Positions 1 to 11,287 of a DNA stretch of 64,000 nt are shown piece by piece. Below the pieces are notes generated by a model. The model was not told where the DNA came from, did not search any database, and saw nothing but the letters and a program-made list of their open reading frames with translations. A program made the translations under genes and the position numbers. The stretch lies in contig NZ_CP064048.1 of the NCBI RefSeq assembly GCF_020923495.1, positions 769,501 to 833,500 of the forward strand, in the 5' to 3' direction. The DNA is from Brevibacillus sedimenti (GTDB taxonomy: Bacteria; Bacillota; Bacilli; Brevibacillales; Brevibacillaceae). Positions within the stretch are counted from its first letter, which is position 1. The number at the start of each line of letters is the position of its first letter.

Positions 1-172
1 TGAAGTAGTTCTGTTACGTGTATCGGTTAATCGCCCGTGGTTGATGAATGATAGTGAAGCGATGGGTACGTGCGAGATGCTTTTTTTCTAATCCGACGCA
101 AGCAAAATGCCGATACCTGAAATAGTTCCCCATGTTTGTCCCATGAACCTGTACGGAAGAAGGTGACCGATC

Positions 173-352
173 GTGAACATGGTCCAATTGAAGCAAGCCA
201 TAGCCATCAGTCTGACGAAACAGGTGCAGTCCACCGCCCAGGCGCTGGCGTCTACAATGTTGGAGGACTTTGCCAAAACCCAGCAAACCATCCAGCAGGC
301 GGCACAAGCTCCGCATCCATCGCTGGGAAAAGTGCTTGACGTACGGGTTTAA
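173..352 (+). CDS. Small YjfB-like putative motility protein
   Basis: A 59-residue reading frame begins at GTG 173, six bases behind AGGTGA, and stops at 350-352. The product is an amphipathic, Gln/Ala-rich helix with no signal peptide or membrane span. Length, the N-terminal pattern (NMVQLKQAIAISLTKQVQ) and the C-terminal GKVLDVRV resemble the YjfB/'putative motility protein' family of Bacillales. The function of that family is poorly defined; its members are found with flagellar genes, and this one lies about 8 kb from a flagellar block. It is followed at once by a strong terminator, so it is probably a single-gene unit. An in-frame ATG at 179 is a less well spaced alternative start. Confidence 0.75.
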   Translation: MNMVQLKQAIAISLTKQVQSTAQALASTMLEDFAKTQQTIQQAAQAPHPSLGKVLDVRV

Positions 353-363
353 CCCGGGACATG

Positions 364-393
364 GCAGGCTGTCGGACAGCCTGCTTGTTTTTT
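364..393 (+). terminator. Rho-independent terminator of the motility peptide gene
   Basis: A perfect 10-bp stem (GCAGGCTGTC / GACAGCCTGC) is followed by a T-rich run, 12 bases behind the stop codon. Confidence 0.85.
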
Positions 394-404
394 GTATACA
401 CGGA

Positions 405-439
405 AAAAAGGCCGCTGATCAACAGTCAGCAGCCTTTTC
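405..439 (-). terminator. Terminator of the IPT-repeat protein gene
   Basis: On the minus strand AAAGGCTGCTGA pairs with TCAGCGGCCTTT and is followed by a T run. It lies about 30 bases beyond the stop codon of the minus-strand gene and converges with the terminator at 364-393. Confidence 0.8.
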
Positions 440-467
440 CATCTACCATTTGCTTTAGTCTTTTGTA

Positions 468-2651
468 TCAAGGGTTATAAATCGAAAAGCCGAAGTGATA
501 AACATCACGGTCACTTACATTCTCTATTTTTCTGGCCAACGATGGTTGGGCAGCGTCGTATATGCCCTCATAGAATTCAATATTTACAATGTCGTAGTAA
601 TGTGTTGCCAGCGGCAAATAGTAGACGTGCTCTCCTTTTGCAGCCGGCAAGATCATCTGAAAGGCGAAGCGCCCGTTGTCGTCCGTGATGAACTCCATCT
701 GTTTGACGGCTTCCGAATTGAGATGGCCAAGGAAACGGAAGGTCATCTTTTCATGGGGCAGCGGATTTCCGCTGTGGTCTGTAACAGTGCCTTCAAACGT
801 TACCGGAACAAAATCATCCACCCGCCACTTGTCCCCGTAGCCATAGTTGATCGGGCCTCCCCCGCTTGGAGTAATGACATTGGTGATCTGAACGCTGCCT
901 ACATCTGCAGGCGTGTCCACGCGGTCATTTGGATCTGGCGTGCTGCGATACGTAAATGCGGATTTCAGTGTGTAGAATTGCCCATCCGGGTTGACAACCG
1001 TGATATCAACCGTACCCTCTGTATTTGCCACAGGAGCTTTTACTTTTACGTAACCGTCCGTATAGTAAGCCAGAATATCTGCCTGGATATCCCCGAAGAA
1101 TACCTTGACATCCGGCTGCAGATATGCTCCCAGTACATATACCTCTTTTTCCTCTGTCAACAATCCACTGGATGGTGTCACACTTTTTACCTGTGGGGCA
1201 GAATCGGCCAAATAGGTATAGGCAGCGGTTAATGTTGCTTCTTTTCCGTCCGGATTTACTACTTTTACGTCAACGGTTCCTGGAGCATCGCCCGGCGGTG
1301 CTTTCACGTTTATTCGCTTGGTCCCGTAATAGGTGCTGAGTTGGGCTTCCTTCCCTCCCATGTATACTTTCAAACCTTCGACAAAGTCTTTCCCGTCAAT
1401 GTAAATGAGTTCGCCACCCTCAAGCTTTCCGCTCGTGGGGTAAATCTTGGTGATCGCCGGTATCATCTCCGGCGGTGCCTGGTAGGTGTAAGCATTGGCC
1501 AACACCGCTTCTTTTCCGTCCGGATTTACCACTTTTACGTCAACGGTTCCCGGAGCATCTCCCGGCGGTGCCTTCACGTTGATTCGTTTCGGCCCGTAAT
1601 AGGTGTATAATTGGGCTTCCTTCCCTCCCATGTATACTTTCAACCCTTCGACAAAGTCTTTTCCGTCGATGTAAATGAGTTCGCCACCCTCAAGCTTCCC
1701 GCTCGTCGGGGTAATCTTGGTGATCGCCGGTATCATCTCCGGCGGTGCTTGATAGGTATAAGCATTGGAAAGCACCGCTTCTTTTCCGTCCGGGTTCACC
1801 ACTTTTACGTCAACGGTTCCCGGTGCATCTCCCGGCGGTGCCTTCACGTTTATTCGGGTCTTCCCGTAATAGGTGTTGAGTTGGGCTTCTTTCCCTCCCA
1901 TGTATACTTTCAAACCTTCGACAAAGTCTTTTCCGTCGATGTAAATGAGTTCGCCACCCTCAAGCTTCCCGCTCGTCGGGGTAATCTTGGTGATCGCTGG
2001 TATCATCTCCGGCGGTGCCTGATAGGTATAAGCATTGGCCAACACCGCTTCTTTTCCGTCCGGGTTCACCACTTTTACGTCGACCGTTCCCGGTGCATCT
2101 CCCGGCGGTGCCTTCACGTTTATTCGGGTCTTCCCGTAATAGGTGTTGAGTTGGGCTTCCTTCCCTCCCATGTATACTTTCAAACCTTCGACAAAATCTT
2201 TCCCGTCAATGTAAATGAGTTCGCCACCCTCAAGCTTTCCGCTTGTCGGGTAAATCTTGGTGATCGCCGGTATCATCTCTGGCGGTGCCTGATAAGTGTA
2301 AGCATTGGACAGCACTGCCTCTGTTCCGTCCGGATTTACCACTTTTACGTCGACCGTTCCCGGTGCATCTCCCGGCGGCGCTTTCACGTTTATTCGCTTG
2401 GTTCCGTAATAGGTGTATAATTGGGCTTCCTTCCCTCCCATGTATACTTTCAATCCTTCGACAAAGTTGTTACCGTCAATGTAAATGAGTTCGCCACCCT
2501 CAAGCTTTCCGCTCGTCGGGTAAATTTTTGTAATCGAAGGAGCATCTGCCGCGTGTACTTGAAAAGATCCTACACCCGACAAAAGAAAAACTAAAATTAG
2601 AACAAGGAGTACCGAGATGTTTTTGGAAAGTGATCCATACATTTGCTTCAT
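468..2651 (-). CDS. Secreted protein with six IPT/TIG domains
   Basis: A 727-residue exported protein. The start is ATG 2651, because GGAAGGAG lies just upstream; a longer frame to 2723 lacks such a site. A signal peptide (residues 1 to about 34, ending QVHA) is followed by five almost identical 90-residue IPT/TIG units containing PTSGKLEGGELIYIDG and VDVKVVNPDG, a diverged sixth unit, and a C-terminal region of about 140 residues that resembles a carboxypeptidase-regulatory-like beta sandwich (VTDHSGNPLPHEKMTF, DDNGRFAFQM). IPT domains are immunoglobulin-like folds used in surface adhesins and enzymes. No sorting motif or SLH domain is seen, so surface attachment is unproven. It lies downstream of the group IIC intron and shares the repeat type with the gene at 4694-8437; the two were probably neighbours before the intron arrived. 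A role in adhesion or envelope architecture is inferred. Confidence 0.85.
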   Translation of the reverse strand: MKQMYGSLSKNISVLLVLILVFLLSGVGSFQVHAADAPSITKIYPTSGKLEGGELIYIDGNNFVEGLKVYMGGKEAQLYTYYGTKRINVKAPPGDAPGTVDVKVVNPDGTEAVLSNAYTYQAPPEMIPAITKIYPTSGKLEGGELIYIDGKDFVEGLKVYMGGKEAQLNTYYGKTRINVKAPPGDAPGTVDVKVVNPDGKEAVLANAYTYQAPPEMIPAITKITPTSGKLEGGELIYIDGKDFVEGLKVYMGGKEAQLNTYYGKTRINVKAPPGDAPGTVDVKVVNPDGKEAVLSNAYTYQAPPEMIPAITKITPTSGKLEGGELIYIDGKDFVEGLKVYMGGKEAQLYTYYGPKRINVKAPPGDAPGTVDVKVVNPDGKEAVLANAYTYQAPPEMIPAITKIYPTSGKLEGGELIYIDGKDFVEGLKVYMGGKEAQLSTYYGTKRINVKAPPGDAPGTVDVKVVNPDGKEATLTAAYTYLADSAPQVKSVTPSSGLLTEEKEVYVLGAYLQPDVKVFFGDIQADILAYYTDGYVKVKAPVANTEGTVDITVVNPDGQFYTLKSAFTYRSTPDPNDRVDTPADVGSVQITNVITPSGGGPINYGYGDKWRVDDFVPVTFEGTVTDHSGNPLPHEKMTFRFLGHLNSEAVKQMEFITDDNGRFAFQMILPAAKGEHVYYLPLATHYYDIVNIEFYEGIYDAAQPSLARKIENVSDRDVYHFGFSIYNP
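1210..2560 (-). repeat. Five tandem 270-bp IPT-encoding repeats
   Basis: Landmark sequences such as TTCCCTCCCATG recur at 1351, 1621, 1891, 2161 and 2431, an exact 270-bp period (90 codons). The units differ by only a few substitutions each, which indicates recent expansion or gene conversion. Confidence 0.95.
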
Positions 2652-2741
2652 TTTTACACTCCTTCCAGAATGGTGATATATATAATTATCGGAACGATTA
2701 TCATGGATTGTTACTGATACCACTTCATCAAATTTAATCCA

Positions 2742-4631
<1,890 letters not shown>

Positions 4632-4667
4632 CAAAAAAGAAGCAGCTGACTCAACTCAGCTGCTTCT
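4632..4667 (-). terminator. Terminator of the VWA-IPT gene; intron target
   Basis: A 12-bp stem (AGAAGCAGCTGA / TCAGCTGCTTCT on either strand) is followed on the minus strand by TTTTTTG. The gene stop is 27 bases upstream, and the intron's first base (4631) follows immediately after the T tract. Confidence 0.9.
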
Positions 4668-4693
4668 CACATAGAAACTTGTTCCAATGGACA

Positions 4694-7600
4694 TTATTTG
4701 TACTCAAAAAGTATAGTGTTACTTTCTTGTCCATCTGGATTCACAATTTTTACATCTACTGGACCGGCGACACTGGCAGAGGGAGATTTCACCCATAGGC
4801 GAGTGCTATTGTAGAACGTAGCTACCTGTGCCTCAGCGTCTCCAAAATACACCTTTAATCCTTGAACGAAATCTGAACCGTCAATATATACGTTTGTTCC
4901 TCCCGTTAACGGACCGCTTTTGGGAGTGATATTGGTGATAGTTGGTGCCTTGGGAGGTGGCGGGGCAATATAGGTAAACCCTTGAACCTTAACACCCTCT
5001 AAGCCATCTGGATTAACAACCTTTACATCTACAGGACCGCCTGTGCTAACCGCAGGCGACTTCACCCAAAGTCGTGTACTATTGTAATAGGTGGCTACTT
5101 GAGCTTCTGTGTCACCAAAATACACCTTTACCCCTTGAGCAAAATCCGTTCCATCAATGTAAACATTTGTTCCCCCGGCTATCGGACCACTAGCCGGTGT
5201 AATATTGGTAATTGTTGGGGCCTTGGGGGGTGGTGGGGCAATATACGTGAAGCCTTTTGTTTTTACTCCCTCGGTTCCTTCTGGGTTAACAATTCTCACA
5301 TCAACTGGGCCATCGACACCCGAAGCAGGAGATTTAACCCAAATACGGGTGCTATTGTAAAAGGCAGCCACTTGAGCCTCAGCTTCGCCAAAATACACCT
5401 TTAATCCTTGGACAAAATTTGCTCCATCAATATATACGTTCGTTCCACCGGCTACTGGACCACTATTGGGCGAGATCGACGTAATTTGTGGAACTGGTAC
5501 TAGATAGGTAAACCCTTGAACCTTAACACCCTCTAATCCATCTGGATTAACAACCTTTACATCTACAGGACCGCCTGTGCTTACCGCAGGCGACTTCACC
5601 CAAAGTCGCGTACTATTGTAGAAAGTAGCTACCTGTGCCTCAGCGTCTCCAAAATACACCTTCAATCCTTGGACGAAATCTGAACCGTCAATATATACGT
5701 TTGTTCCTCCCGTTAACGGACCGCTGATTGGTGTGATATTTGTAATAGTTGGTGCCTTTGGTGGCGGCGGTGCTAGATACGTAAAGCCCTCTGTTTTTAT
5801 CGTCTCTTGGCCATCCGGATTCACAATTTTTACATCTACTGGGCCGTCAACATTGGCTGCCGGTGATTTTACCCAAATACGAGTACTATTGTAGAAGGTG
5901 GCTACTTGTGCTTCAGCTTCACCAAAGTACACCTTCAACCCTTGTACAAAATCAGTCCCGTCGATATAGACGTTTGTTCCCCCAGCCATGGGGCCACTGC
6001 TTGGACTGATGTTTGTAATGACCGGTGGTTTCGTCGGCGGCGGTGCTAGATACGTAAAGCCCTCTGTTTTTATCGTCTCTTGGCCATCCGGATTCACAAT
6101 TTTTACATCTACTGGGCCGTCAACATTGGCTGCCGGTGATTTTACCCAAATACGAGTACTATTGTAGAAGGTGGCTACTTGTGCTTCAGCTTCACCAAAG
6201 TACACCTTCAACCCTTGTACAAAATCAGTCCCGTCGATATAGACGTTTGTTCCCCCAGCCATGGGGCCGCTGCTTGGACTGATATTTGTAATGCTGGGGG
6301 GAGGTGCCGGGAGATTTTCCAAGTATGTGTAGCCCTGCGGTTTGATTGCTTCCTGATTATCTGGATTTACCACTCTTACATCAACATCTCCAACCGTTGA
6401 CGACGCAGGTGCAACAACATTTAATTGAGAACTAGAGAAAAATCTTACTTCTGCTTGATTAACTCCAAAGTAAACCTTTACTCCATTTTGGAAGTTATTA
6501 CCTTTAATAGATACTATCTCTCCTCCCTTCACTAAACCACTGTTTGGTGTAACTGATGTTATCTCAGGAGCAGGCAATTTAGGATCAGGTTTGTACGTAT
6601 AGCCATCAGCAACCGTTACAGATTTCCCATCAGGATTTACAACTTTTACATCAACCGGGCCAGCAGAATCTCCAGCTGGCGCTTTTACTGCTACTCGCTG
6701 GTCAGAGTAATAGGTGACAAGCTCAGCTGCTTTTTCACCGAAATACACCTTCACAGCAGGATCAAATTTTTTTCCTTGAAGATAAATCAATTCCCCGCCT
6801 GAAAGTTTACCGGTATTTGGGGTAATTTCTGAAACAGTCAATTCTTCTACCGGAGGAGCATTATAGGTATACCCTCCTGCCACAGTAATCGTAGTTCCAT
6901 CTGGATTCGTCAAAACCACATCAACAGGACCAGGGACCTCTCCTGCCGGTGCAATCACTCTAAAATAGGTCGAGTCAGTGTAAACCGCTACAGGAGCCTC
7001 TTTTTCCCCGAATTTTACGGATAGACCTTGCATGAAGTAATTACCTTTAAAGTAGACTGTGTTTCCCCCTGCCAACGGACCGTTGTTGGGTTGAATTGAA
7101 GTAATTACAGGATCGGCCTTGTATCTATATTCTGCAGTTGCCTTCTGATGATCCGGATTTGTAACAGTTATAGTTACTTTACCTTGATTACCGGCAGGTA
7201 CTGTAGCTGTTATCTCGTTTTTGCTGATGACTTGTACATCAGATGCTGCATTTAATCCAAATTTAACCGTTGCGCCGGGTCTAAATTTATCACCCCGGAT
7301 GGTTACTTTACCCCCACCATCTACATGGCCTTCGCTTGGTTCTACGGCTGTAATGACCGGAGCTGGATAAATTACCTGTAAATCTTTATATGGTACAGCC
7401 TTACTCCTATTTCCACCTGCATAATCTTTATAAGTGATAACCGAACCGGACGAGGTTATTGGCAGAATTCCAGTTTTTTCCGGGTCTTTCGGTTTTATTT
7501 TATATTTGAAGGTGAGAGTGTTGTTCTTTAATTCCGCAAATTTCCAAATCAATGTGTTACCATTTACCTCAGGCTTTGGAATATTATTGTCATACGAGCC

Positions 7601-8437
7601 TGGAACAATTGTGAAGTCAGGTGAAACATTGTCAATAACCGTTACGTCATAAGCAGAGGCAAAACCGATTTCCTTTACGATTGCTGCGTAAATTTCTTTC
7701 AAACCTTGAGATCCCAGAACAAAATGATGATGATCTGCCGTTGTTGCCATTTCTTTTAACAGAAGATTAGGCCCACTTGTATCTGGATTGTCCGTAGACT
7801 TTAATAGAGCAATCGTGTAAAATACGATTCCCGCATCTTTAGCAGCTTGTGCTCTTTCCTTGGCATAACCATACGGATTTCCAGTTGGTTCAGTAGCATC
7901 CCCATCTGTCATAATGACGATAACTGGTCGTGCCTCGGGTCGATGGTTCTCCAGCATAGCAATTGCTTTGTCAATAGCGTCACCAGTAGCTGTTGCACCA
8001 TTAGCGGTTATTGTGTCCACATAGTTTTTAGCTTGAGTTGCATCAGTAGTTAGATCAAAAGTTCGGGTCAAATTGGTAGAACTAAAATCTACAATTCCTA
8101 CTCGATGCTTTGAAAAATCCATTAGATCAATAAAACCTTTTGCTGCTTCTTTTGCAGCTGTAATCTTGTCTTCACCATTGTTGGATTCAGGCCTCATACT
8201 GCCTGATTTGTCGATTATTAAGACAACATCATTTGGTACCACAATATTTTCCGGTGGCGTACCTTTGATGCTTAGTGTAACTTCTGCTTCTTCCTCAGTG
8301 GTGATAGTGGTCGGGTCCACACTCTTTGTTACCGACATGTAATCATTAACGGCAGCATGGAGTGTTGGAACCTGGCATCCAAGGAAAACCAGAAGCAGAG
8401 TCAATAAGTAGATTGAACTCTTCCTGATTACCTCCAT
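4694..8437 (-). CDS. Secreted VWA-domain protein with ten IPT/TIG repeats
   Basis: A 1247-residue exported protein beginning at ATG 8437 behind AAGGAGGAG. An N-terminal hydrophobic signal is present; cleavage near LHAA is likely, although a weak lipobox-like LGC is also visible. A von Willebrand factor A domain (about 67-255) has an intact metal-binding motif DKSGS and a later TDGD. It is followed by a DUF11-like beta region (about 256-355) and ten IPT/TIG domains to the C terminus. VWA domains bind ligands through a metal ion, so a cell-surface or matrix-binding role is inferred. Units 5 and 6 are nearly identical. The gene ends at a terminator now occupied by the group IIC intron. Base composition of the N-terminal part is more AT-rich than that of the flagellar genes nearby. 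Confidence 0.9.
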   Translation of the reverse strand: MEVIRKSSIYLLTLLLVFLGCQVPTLHAAVNDYMSVTKSVDPTTITTEEEAEVTLSIKGTPPENIVVPNDVVLIIDKSGSMRPESNNGEDKITAAKEAAKGFIDLMDFSKHRVGIVDFSSTNLTRTFDLTTDATQAKNYVDTITANGATATGDAIDKAIAMLENHRPEARPVIVIMTDGDATEPTGNPYGYAKERAQAAKDAGIVFYTIALLKSTDNPDTSGPNLLLKEMATTADHHHFVLGSQGLKEIYAAIVKEIGFASAYDVTVIDNVSPDFTIVPGSYDNNIPKPEVNGNTLIWKFAELKNNTLTFKYKIKPKDPEKTGILPITSSGSVITYKDYAGGNRSKAVPYKDLQVIYPAPVITAVEPSEGHVDGGGKVTIRGDKFRPGATVKFGLNAASDVQVISKNEITATVPAGNQGKVTITVTNPDHQKATAEYRYKADPVITSIQPNNGPLAGGNTVYFKGNYFMQGLSVKFGEKEAPVAVYTDSTYFRVIAPAGEVPGPVDVVLTNPDGTTITVAGGYTYNAPPVEELTVSEITPNTGKLSGGELIYLQGKKFDPAVKVYFGEKAAELVTYYSDQRVAVKAPAGDSAGPVDVKVVNPDGKSVTVADGYTYKPDPKLPAPEITSVTPNSGLVKGGEIVSIKGNNFQNGVKVYFGVNQAEVRFFSSSQLNVVAPASSTVGDVDVRVVNPDNQEAIKPQGYTYLENLPAPPPSITNISPSSGPMAGGTNVYIDGTDFVQGLKVYFGEAEAQVATFYNSTRIWVKSPAANVDGPVDVKIVNPDGQETIKTEGFTYLAPPPTKPPVITNISPSSGPMAGGTNVYIDGTDFVQGLKVYFGEAEAQVATFYNSTRIWVKSPAANVDGPVDVKIVNPDGQETIKTEGFTYLAPPPPKAPTITNITPISGPLTGGTNVYIDGSDFVQGLKVYFGDAEAQVATFYNSTRLWVKSPAVSTGGPVDVKVVNPDGLEGVKVQGFTYLVPVPQITSISPNSGPVAGGTNVYIDGANFVQGLKVYFGEAEAQVAAFYNSTRIWVKSPASGVDGPVDVRIVNPEGTEGVKTKGFTYIAPPPPKAPTITNITPASGPIAGGTNVYIDGTDFAQGVKVYFGDTEAQVATYYNSTRLWVKSPAVSTGGPVDVKVVNPDGLEGVKVQGFTYIAPPPPKAPTITNITPKSGPLTGGTNVYIDGSDFVQGLKVYFGDAEAQVATFYNSTRLWVKSPSASVAGPVDVKIVNPDGQESNTILFEYK
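5771..6300 (-). repeat. Nearly identical pair of 273-bp IPT repeats
   Basis: The blocks beginning TGCTAGATACGTAAAGCC at 5771 and 6044 match almost base for base through about 250 positions, while neighbouring units in the gene are much more diverged. This is a recent in-gene duplication or conversion. Confidence 0.85.
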
Positions 8438-8592
8438 TTTTTCTCCTCCTTGAATTGATATAAAAACAACAGCTATCGCCGCTGTTTTTTCGTGAAAAGT
8501 CCTTTCTCTGTGTCAAATGACTTCTATTTGTTATATCGGAGGTACATCTCTATTTTTTTATAAAACTTGATCTTACTGTATTCCTTACAAAT

Positions 8593-8617
8593 GAAAAGGC
8601 CCAATAAAGGGCCTTTC
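8593..8617 (-). terminator. Terminator of the flaG-fliD-fliS-fliT operon
   Basis: AAAGGCCC pairs with GGGCCTTT around a six-base loop on the minus strand and is followed by a T-rich stretch. It overlaps the stop codon of the last gene. Confidence 0.75.
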
Positions 8618-8978
8618 ATTTCTTCGTGTCAAAAAATGCTCCATATCCTGTAGGTCCGGAACTGTAACTATACCTGTCACCAGCAACCCTTAATTGGTTG
8701 ATTTTAAGTAGGTTCGTCTGAAGTTCCTCTTGTTTTTCTTTTATAACCGAAATCACCTGATTGTCCAAAACATACGCCTCTTGAATATACTTAAGCGGAC
8801 GGGGCCCAATGGTTTCACCTTTTAAAAGCCACGCGTTAATATCGTTCATGAGTTGCTGCCTTTGTTCCAACATATTGATCCATTCATTGGGGTCCGACTC
8901 TTCTTGTTTAACTGTGTTTGCTAGTTTGAGCGTAACTTTTAAGAGTTCCTCCGCCAATGTTTCCATTGGAGTAGTCAT
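8616..8978 (-). CDS. fliT: Flagellar FliT-like chaperone
   Basis: A 120-residue, mostly helical acidic protein in the position normally taken by fliT, directly behind fliS (6-base gap). Sequence features are heptad-like Leu spacing (LAEELLKVTLKLANTV, EWINMLEQRQQLMNDINAWL) and no membrane span. FliT-type proteins hold the cap protein FliD in a soluble state before export. Similarity is mainly positional and structural, because the family is poorly conserved. The C-terminal tail (about 20 residues, Gly/Tyr/Ser-rich) is probably disordered. Confidence 0.7.
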   Translation of the reverse strand: MTTPMETLAEELLKVTLKLANTVKQEESDPNEWINMLEQRQQLMNDINAWLLKGETIGPRPLKYIQEAYVLDNQVISVIKEKQEELQTNLLKINQLRVAGDRYSYSSGPTGYGAFFDTKK

Positions 8979-8984
8979 ACGACT

Positions 8985-9368
8985 TCACGTCCTGCTATTT
9001 TTTTTAGTTATCGCAATGGCTTCTCTCCAAGTGTCACGAAATTGCACAAAAAAATCCTCTACCTCATTTAATATCAAAATGTCTTTTTTTACGTTCGCAG
9101 TTATTAATTGACGAAGCATATAATCATACATTACCCGAAATTGTTTTGCGATTGGGTAAGTATCATTTAAAGTACCAATCAATTCACACAAAATATTTTG
9201 GACTTTAATACAATATTTATTCACCTTTTCGTAATCTTTTGTTTCTATCCCCAATTTCGCTTGCTTAATAAAGGTGATCGCCCCGTTGTAAAGCAAAAGT
9301 GTCAATTCCTCCGGAGAAGCGGTTGTGATTTGATTTGTTTGGTAAGTCTGCGCAACATTTTGTAACAC
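8985..9368 (-). CDS. fliS: Flagellin-specific chaperone FliS
   Basis: A 127-residue four-helix protein recognised by the conserved N terminus (YQTNQITTASPEELTLLLYNGA) of FliS. It binds flagellin in the cytoplasm, keeps it unpolymerised and delivers it to the export gate. In Bacillus it also strengthens FliW release. Translation starts at GTG 9368, behind AGGAGGGG that lies just after the fliD stop codon, so the two are likely co-translated. Confidence 0.95.
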   Translation of the reverse strand: MLQNVAQTYQTNQITTASPEELTLLLYNGAITFIKQAKLGIETKDYEKVNKYCIKVQNILCELIGTLNDTYPIAKQFRVMYDYMLRQLITANVKKDILILNEVEDFFVQFRDTWREAIAITKKNSRT

Positions 9369-9380
9369 TGTGCCCCCCTC

Positions 9381-10865
9381 CTACTGTTGACCACCTAACA
9401 GATTAACAAACCAATTCCCTTGAGACTGATATTGAGCTAATGCTTTCTCCATTGCAGTGAACTTTTTCCAATATCGGTCTTCGATGGCTTTTAGTCTCTC
9501 CTCCCAATGATCGATATCTCTATTAATTTTATCAATGCTGTTCCCGATTACACTGTTATCAATAGGTTGGGTCCCGCTACCCGCCTTATTACTTAATAAT
9601 TTTATTGTTTTGTCCAGCTCATCGTATATACGTTGAGCCAAACCAGTCTCTTTCGGATCCTTTGTGCTGCTATACTGGCTGAAAAGTTGAACCACCTTGT
9701 CACCATTCTCGCTGATAGCTCGCCGCAGTTTCGCTTCATCAATATACAGTTTGCCTTTCTCAAGATAGGCAAATTTACCGTTAGCCGCACCTGAAATACC
9801 AATTTCGCTCAGCGTATCAAAGGCCGAGTCTGCTCCCTTTAATGGCTCTGAAAGAGCGAAACGTAATGCATCCAAGCCGCTTGACAGAATTGGATCACGC
9901 TGGAGTATACCGCTTTTCGCCATTTCCTCCAATTTTTTTGCTGTTTCCTCAGGTAATTGTTCCTTTTCTTCATCAAGTAACGGTTCGTATCCTTTGTACT
10001 TTTTTTCTGTAAGTTTTGCATTAACTTTACTAATTAACTCGTTATATTTGTCTACAAAACTTTTAATGGTATTGAATATTGCATCCTCGTCATTCTTCAC
10101 TGCGACACTTAATGCATTCGACGTTACTTGTTTAAGATTAAACTCAATACCGTCATAGGTAAAAGTATTACTGGAAACAGTATGCACCACACCGTTAATT
10201 TCTACGATTGCAGGAGAACCTGGCTGCCCGCTGGTGGAACTTGTGACTGTACCACTATTTCCCATTCCTAATAAGGAACCGTCCCCACTTGTTACGGTAA
10301 CGTCAAAAATTGAACCATCGTTCGCTGTGAAAACGATCTTGTTATTAAAATATGTGGCTTTGATTCCCGTTGCAGACTGATTTACTTTTGATATTATACT
10401 ATCAATGGAATCCGTTGACTCTACATTAATAGTTACGGGAGAACCGGCACCTGTATCTATTTCAAAAGTAAAATTTGCACCGATTGACGCAGACGAATTA
10501 GAAATCGAGTTGTCTACGGAAAACTCAGCAGATGGTGGAACAGCCGGTTTAGCCAACTGAGTTACCTTAACGGTATAATTATTAAGCTTAGGTGAGCCTT
10601 TAATATTGACTGAAACTGCAGCTTCATTTTCTGATACTGCCTTCTTTTTTTCCAAATTGCTTGAAAAACGAAGAGCGTCAAGTGATTTTTGGAAGTTTAA
10701 CAAAAGAGAATTTATTTCGCGATAGCTGTCCCGCTTCCATTCCTCCAGTTGCTTCTTTCTCTTTAATCGATTGAGTGGTTCTCTTTCTACTTTCATTAAG
10801 TCCCTTATAATTTTCTCGGTATCAAGTCCTGAAGCCATCCCACTGAATCGGATCGGATTAATCAT
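9381..10865 (-). CDS. fliD: Flagellar filament cap protein FliD
   Basis: A 494-residue hook-associated protein 2. The N terminus (MINPIRFSGMASGLDTEKII) and the closing coiled coil (about 440-485, ERLKAIEDRYWKKFTAMEKALAQ) are diagnostic of FliD. It forms the pentameric cap at the filament tip and folds incoming flagellin. The middle domains (about 110-300) are variable, as usual. It lies between flaG and fliS in the common Bacillales order and should be expressed from the sigma-D-type promoter before flaG. Confidence 0.95.
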   Translation of the reverse strand: MINPIRFSGMASGLDTEKIIRDLMKVEREPLNRLKRKKQLEEWKRDSYREINSLLLNFQKSLDALRFSSNLEKKKAVSENEAAVSVNIKGSPKLNNYTVKVTQLAKPAVPPSAEFSVDNSISNSSASIGANFTFEIDTGAGSPVTINVESTDSIDSIISKVNQSATGIKATYFNNKIVFTANDGSIFDVTVTSGDGSLLGMGNSGTVTSSTSGQPGSPAIVEINGVVHTVSSNTFTYDGIEFNLKQVTSNALSVAVKNDEDAIFNTIKSFVDKYNELISKVNAKLTEKKYKGYEPLLDEEKEQLPEETAKKLEEMAKSGILQRDPILSSGLDALRFALSEPLKGADSAFDTLSEIGISGAANGKFAYLEKGKLYIDEAKLRRAISENGDKVVQLFSQYSSTKDPKETGLAQRIYDELDKTIKLLSNKAGSGTQPIDNSVIGNSIDKINRDIDHWEERLKAIEDRYWKKFTAMEKALAQYQSQGNWFVNLLGGQQ

Positions 10866-10877
10866 TCTACAATCCTC

Positions 10878-11219
10878 CTACCTTTTTTCATCCACCAAAA
10901 GACCGATCATTTCGTGGATTTTTGCAACCAAATCTAAGATTTTTTTTGAGGGTACCTCACGTACGACTTCTTGTGTTTGGTCATCAATGATCTGAACGTA
11001 ATACTCATTCAACTCTTCGTGTAGCGTAAATTTAAGATGTGTGTTACTTGTCTGCAGAAATTTATTAAGATTTCCAATTTCTTTTTCCAATTGTTCACGT
11101 GACCTTGTTGTATTCCCATCCACAGTAATTTCATACCGGTGACTTACTTCCAGGCTTTGTCCCGTTTCAACAACCTTAGGTGGAATTTTATTTGTATAAC
11201 TAACAGAACTAATCTCCAT
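10878..11219 (-). CDS. flaG: FlaG family protein
   Basis: A 113-residue protein with the FlaG core: a long acidic helix (REQLEKEIGNLNKFLQTSN) followed by LKFTLHEELNEYYVQIID and EVVREVPSKKILDLVAKIHEMIG. FlaG proteins influence filament length; the mechanism is unclear. It is the first gene of the flaG-fliD-fliS-fliT unit and is preceded by a sigma-D-type promoter. Confidence 0.92.
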   Translation of the reverse strand: MEISSVSYTNKIPPKVVETGQSLEVSHRYEITVDGNTTRSREQLEKEIGNLNKFLQTSNTHLKFTLHEELNEYYVQIIDDQTQEVVREVPSKKILDLVAKIHEMIGLLVDEKR

Positions 11220-11253
11220 GATCTTACACCCCCTAAAAGTTTACTCATTGTAT

Positions 11254-11281
11254 GTATCGGCACCTCGGCAACAAAAATTGA
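11254..11281 (-). promoter_or_regulatory. Sigma-D-type promoter of flaG-fliD-fliS-fliT
   Basis: Minus-strand TCAA - 16 bases - GCCGATAC matches the flagellar sigma-D consensus TAAA-N15-GCCGATAA at 10 of 12 positions. It lies in the 68-base gap before flaG. Confidence 0.7.
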
Positions 11282-11287
11282 TATTTT

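Noticed and set aside
495-2488. Long plus-strand frames opposite the IPT-repeat gene
   Set aside because: They mirror the 270-bp repeats in an antisense frame, lack ribosome sites and give Cys/His/Arg-rich products; the minus-strand gene explains the sequence.
8466-8495. AACAGC/GCTGTT hairpin before the VWA gene as a terminator
   Set aside because: The stem is only six bases, and it lies in the leader of the VWA gene; evidence is too weak to assign a role.
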